A stretch of DNA of 6,252 nt, taken from Deltaproteobacteria bacterium. Lineage in GTDB: Bacteria; Desulfobacterota; DSM-4660; Desulfatiglandales; HGW-15. The translations under genes were made by a program, and so were the position numbers. Under the pieces are notes generated by a model. The model made no database searches. It was not told where the DNA came from and worked only from the letters and a program-made list of their open reading frames with translations. Below, piece after piece: positions 6,177 to 6,252 of the stretch; position 1 is the first letter of the stretch; each line of letters opens with the position of its first letter. The stretch lies in NCBI GenBank assembly GCA_030671095.1, contig DAOVAK010000177.1, positions 1 to 6,252 on the forward strand. Reading direction: 5' to 3'.

Positions 6177-6203
6177 GGCTTTCATACGATTTTCCTCCTT
6201 ACA

Positions 6204-6235
6204 TTAACCTCTGTCAAGAGTAGCTTGATGGTTAA
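6204..6235 (+). promoter_or_regulatory. Leader stem-loop downstream of the putative promoter
   Basis: TTAACC (6204-6209) pairs with GGTTAA (6230-6235), and TCAAG (6214-6218) with CTTGA (6224-6228). The loop is 5 bases and the internal loop asymmetric (4 and 1 bases). It starts about 20 bases after the predicted transcription start. AAAAAGG (6234-6240), overlapping its end, could be a ribosome site for a start codon near or just past 6251, where the final AT might begin an ATG. The hairpin would then affect translation. The downstream gene is not visible, so this is tentative. Confidence 0.4.
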
Positions 6236-6252
6236 AAAGGTTGTCCTGAAAT

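Larger units (their letters stand above)
5978..6252. other. AT-rich intergenic region with inverted repeats and promoter signals
   Basis: No convincing gene is present here. Features seen: TATGTAAC (6052-6059) and GTTACATA (6104-6111) form an 8-base inverted repeat around 44 bases. TATCAAA is repeated directly (6044-6050, 6113-6119), as is TATGCTG (6031-6037, 6171-6177). Then come an A8/T7 pair, a rightward promoter and a leader hairpin. No strong terminator directly follows the hydrolase stop. The region likely separates the hydrolase operon from a gene starting beyond the right edge. Confidence 0.6.

Noticed and set aside
1..6252. CRISPR arrays, tRNA or rRNA genes, insertion sequences, transposase or phage genes, toxin-antitoxin or defence genes
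   Set aside because: None was seen: no regularly spaced repeats, no cloverleaf-like segment, no transposase motif, and nearly all of the sequence is covered by the transporter and hydrolase genes.

Overview
The window holds one rightward gene cluster: a complete branched-chain amino acid type (HAAT/Liv family) ABC transporter followed by an alpha/beta-hydrolase. The gene order is substrate-binding protein, livG, livF, livH, livM, hydrolase. Base composition is moderate in the genes and AT-rich in the last 280 bases. The protein style and a full Liv set with its own binding protein first resemble anaerobic Desulfobacterota/Deltaproteobacteria, which often carry many such cassettes. That placement is an impression from the sequence, not a search result.

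Layout. Bases 1-1181 encode the secreted binding protein; its ATG lies across the left edge and lacks only its A. A 153-base gap (1182-1334) contains a strong stem-loop (1199-1234). livG (1335-2111) and livF (2104-2826) overlap by 8 bases. livH (2853-3842) follows after 26 bases and livM (3855-4952) after another 12. A 170-base gap (4953-5122) has a GC-stemmed, terminator-like hairpin but no convincing gene. The hydrolase runs 5123-5977 behind a very good ribosome binding site. The last 275 bases (5978-6252) have no convincing gene. They hold several inverted repeats, an A8/T7 pair, a good sigma-70 type promoter pointing right (6148-6176) and a leader stem-loop (6204-6235), so a new transcription unit probably begins just beyond the right edge.

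How the genes work together. The binding protein captures a ligand in the periplasm. LivH and LivM form the membrane channel, and LivG and LivF hydrolyse ATP to drive import. The hydrolase probably acts in the cytoplasm on the imported compound or a derivative. HAAT systems import branched-chain amino acids but also amides, urea and aromatic acids, so the ligand here is open. A linked hydrolase makes an ester, amide, lactone or ring-cleavage product worth considering.

This is mostly a recognisable transporter operon. I saw no clear new defence, mobile or RNA-guided system. The least explained parts are the transporter-hydrolase pairing and the structured tail of the window.
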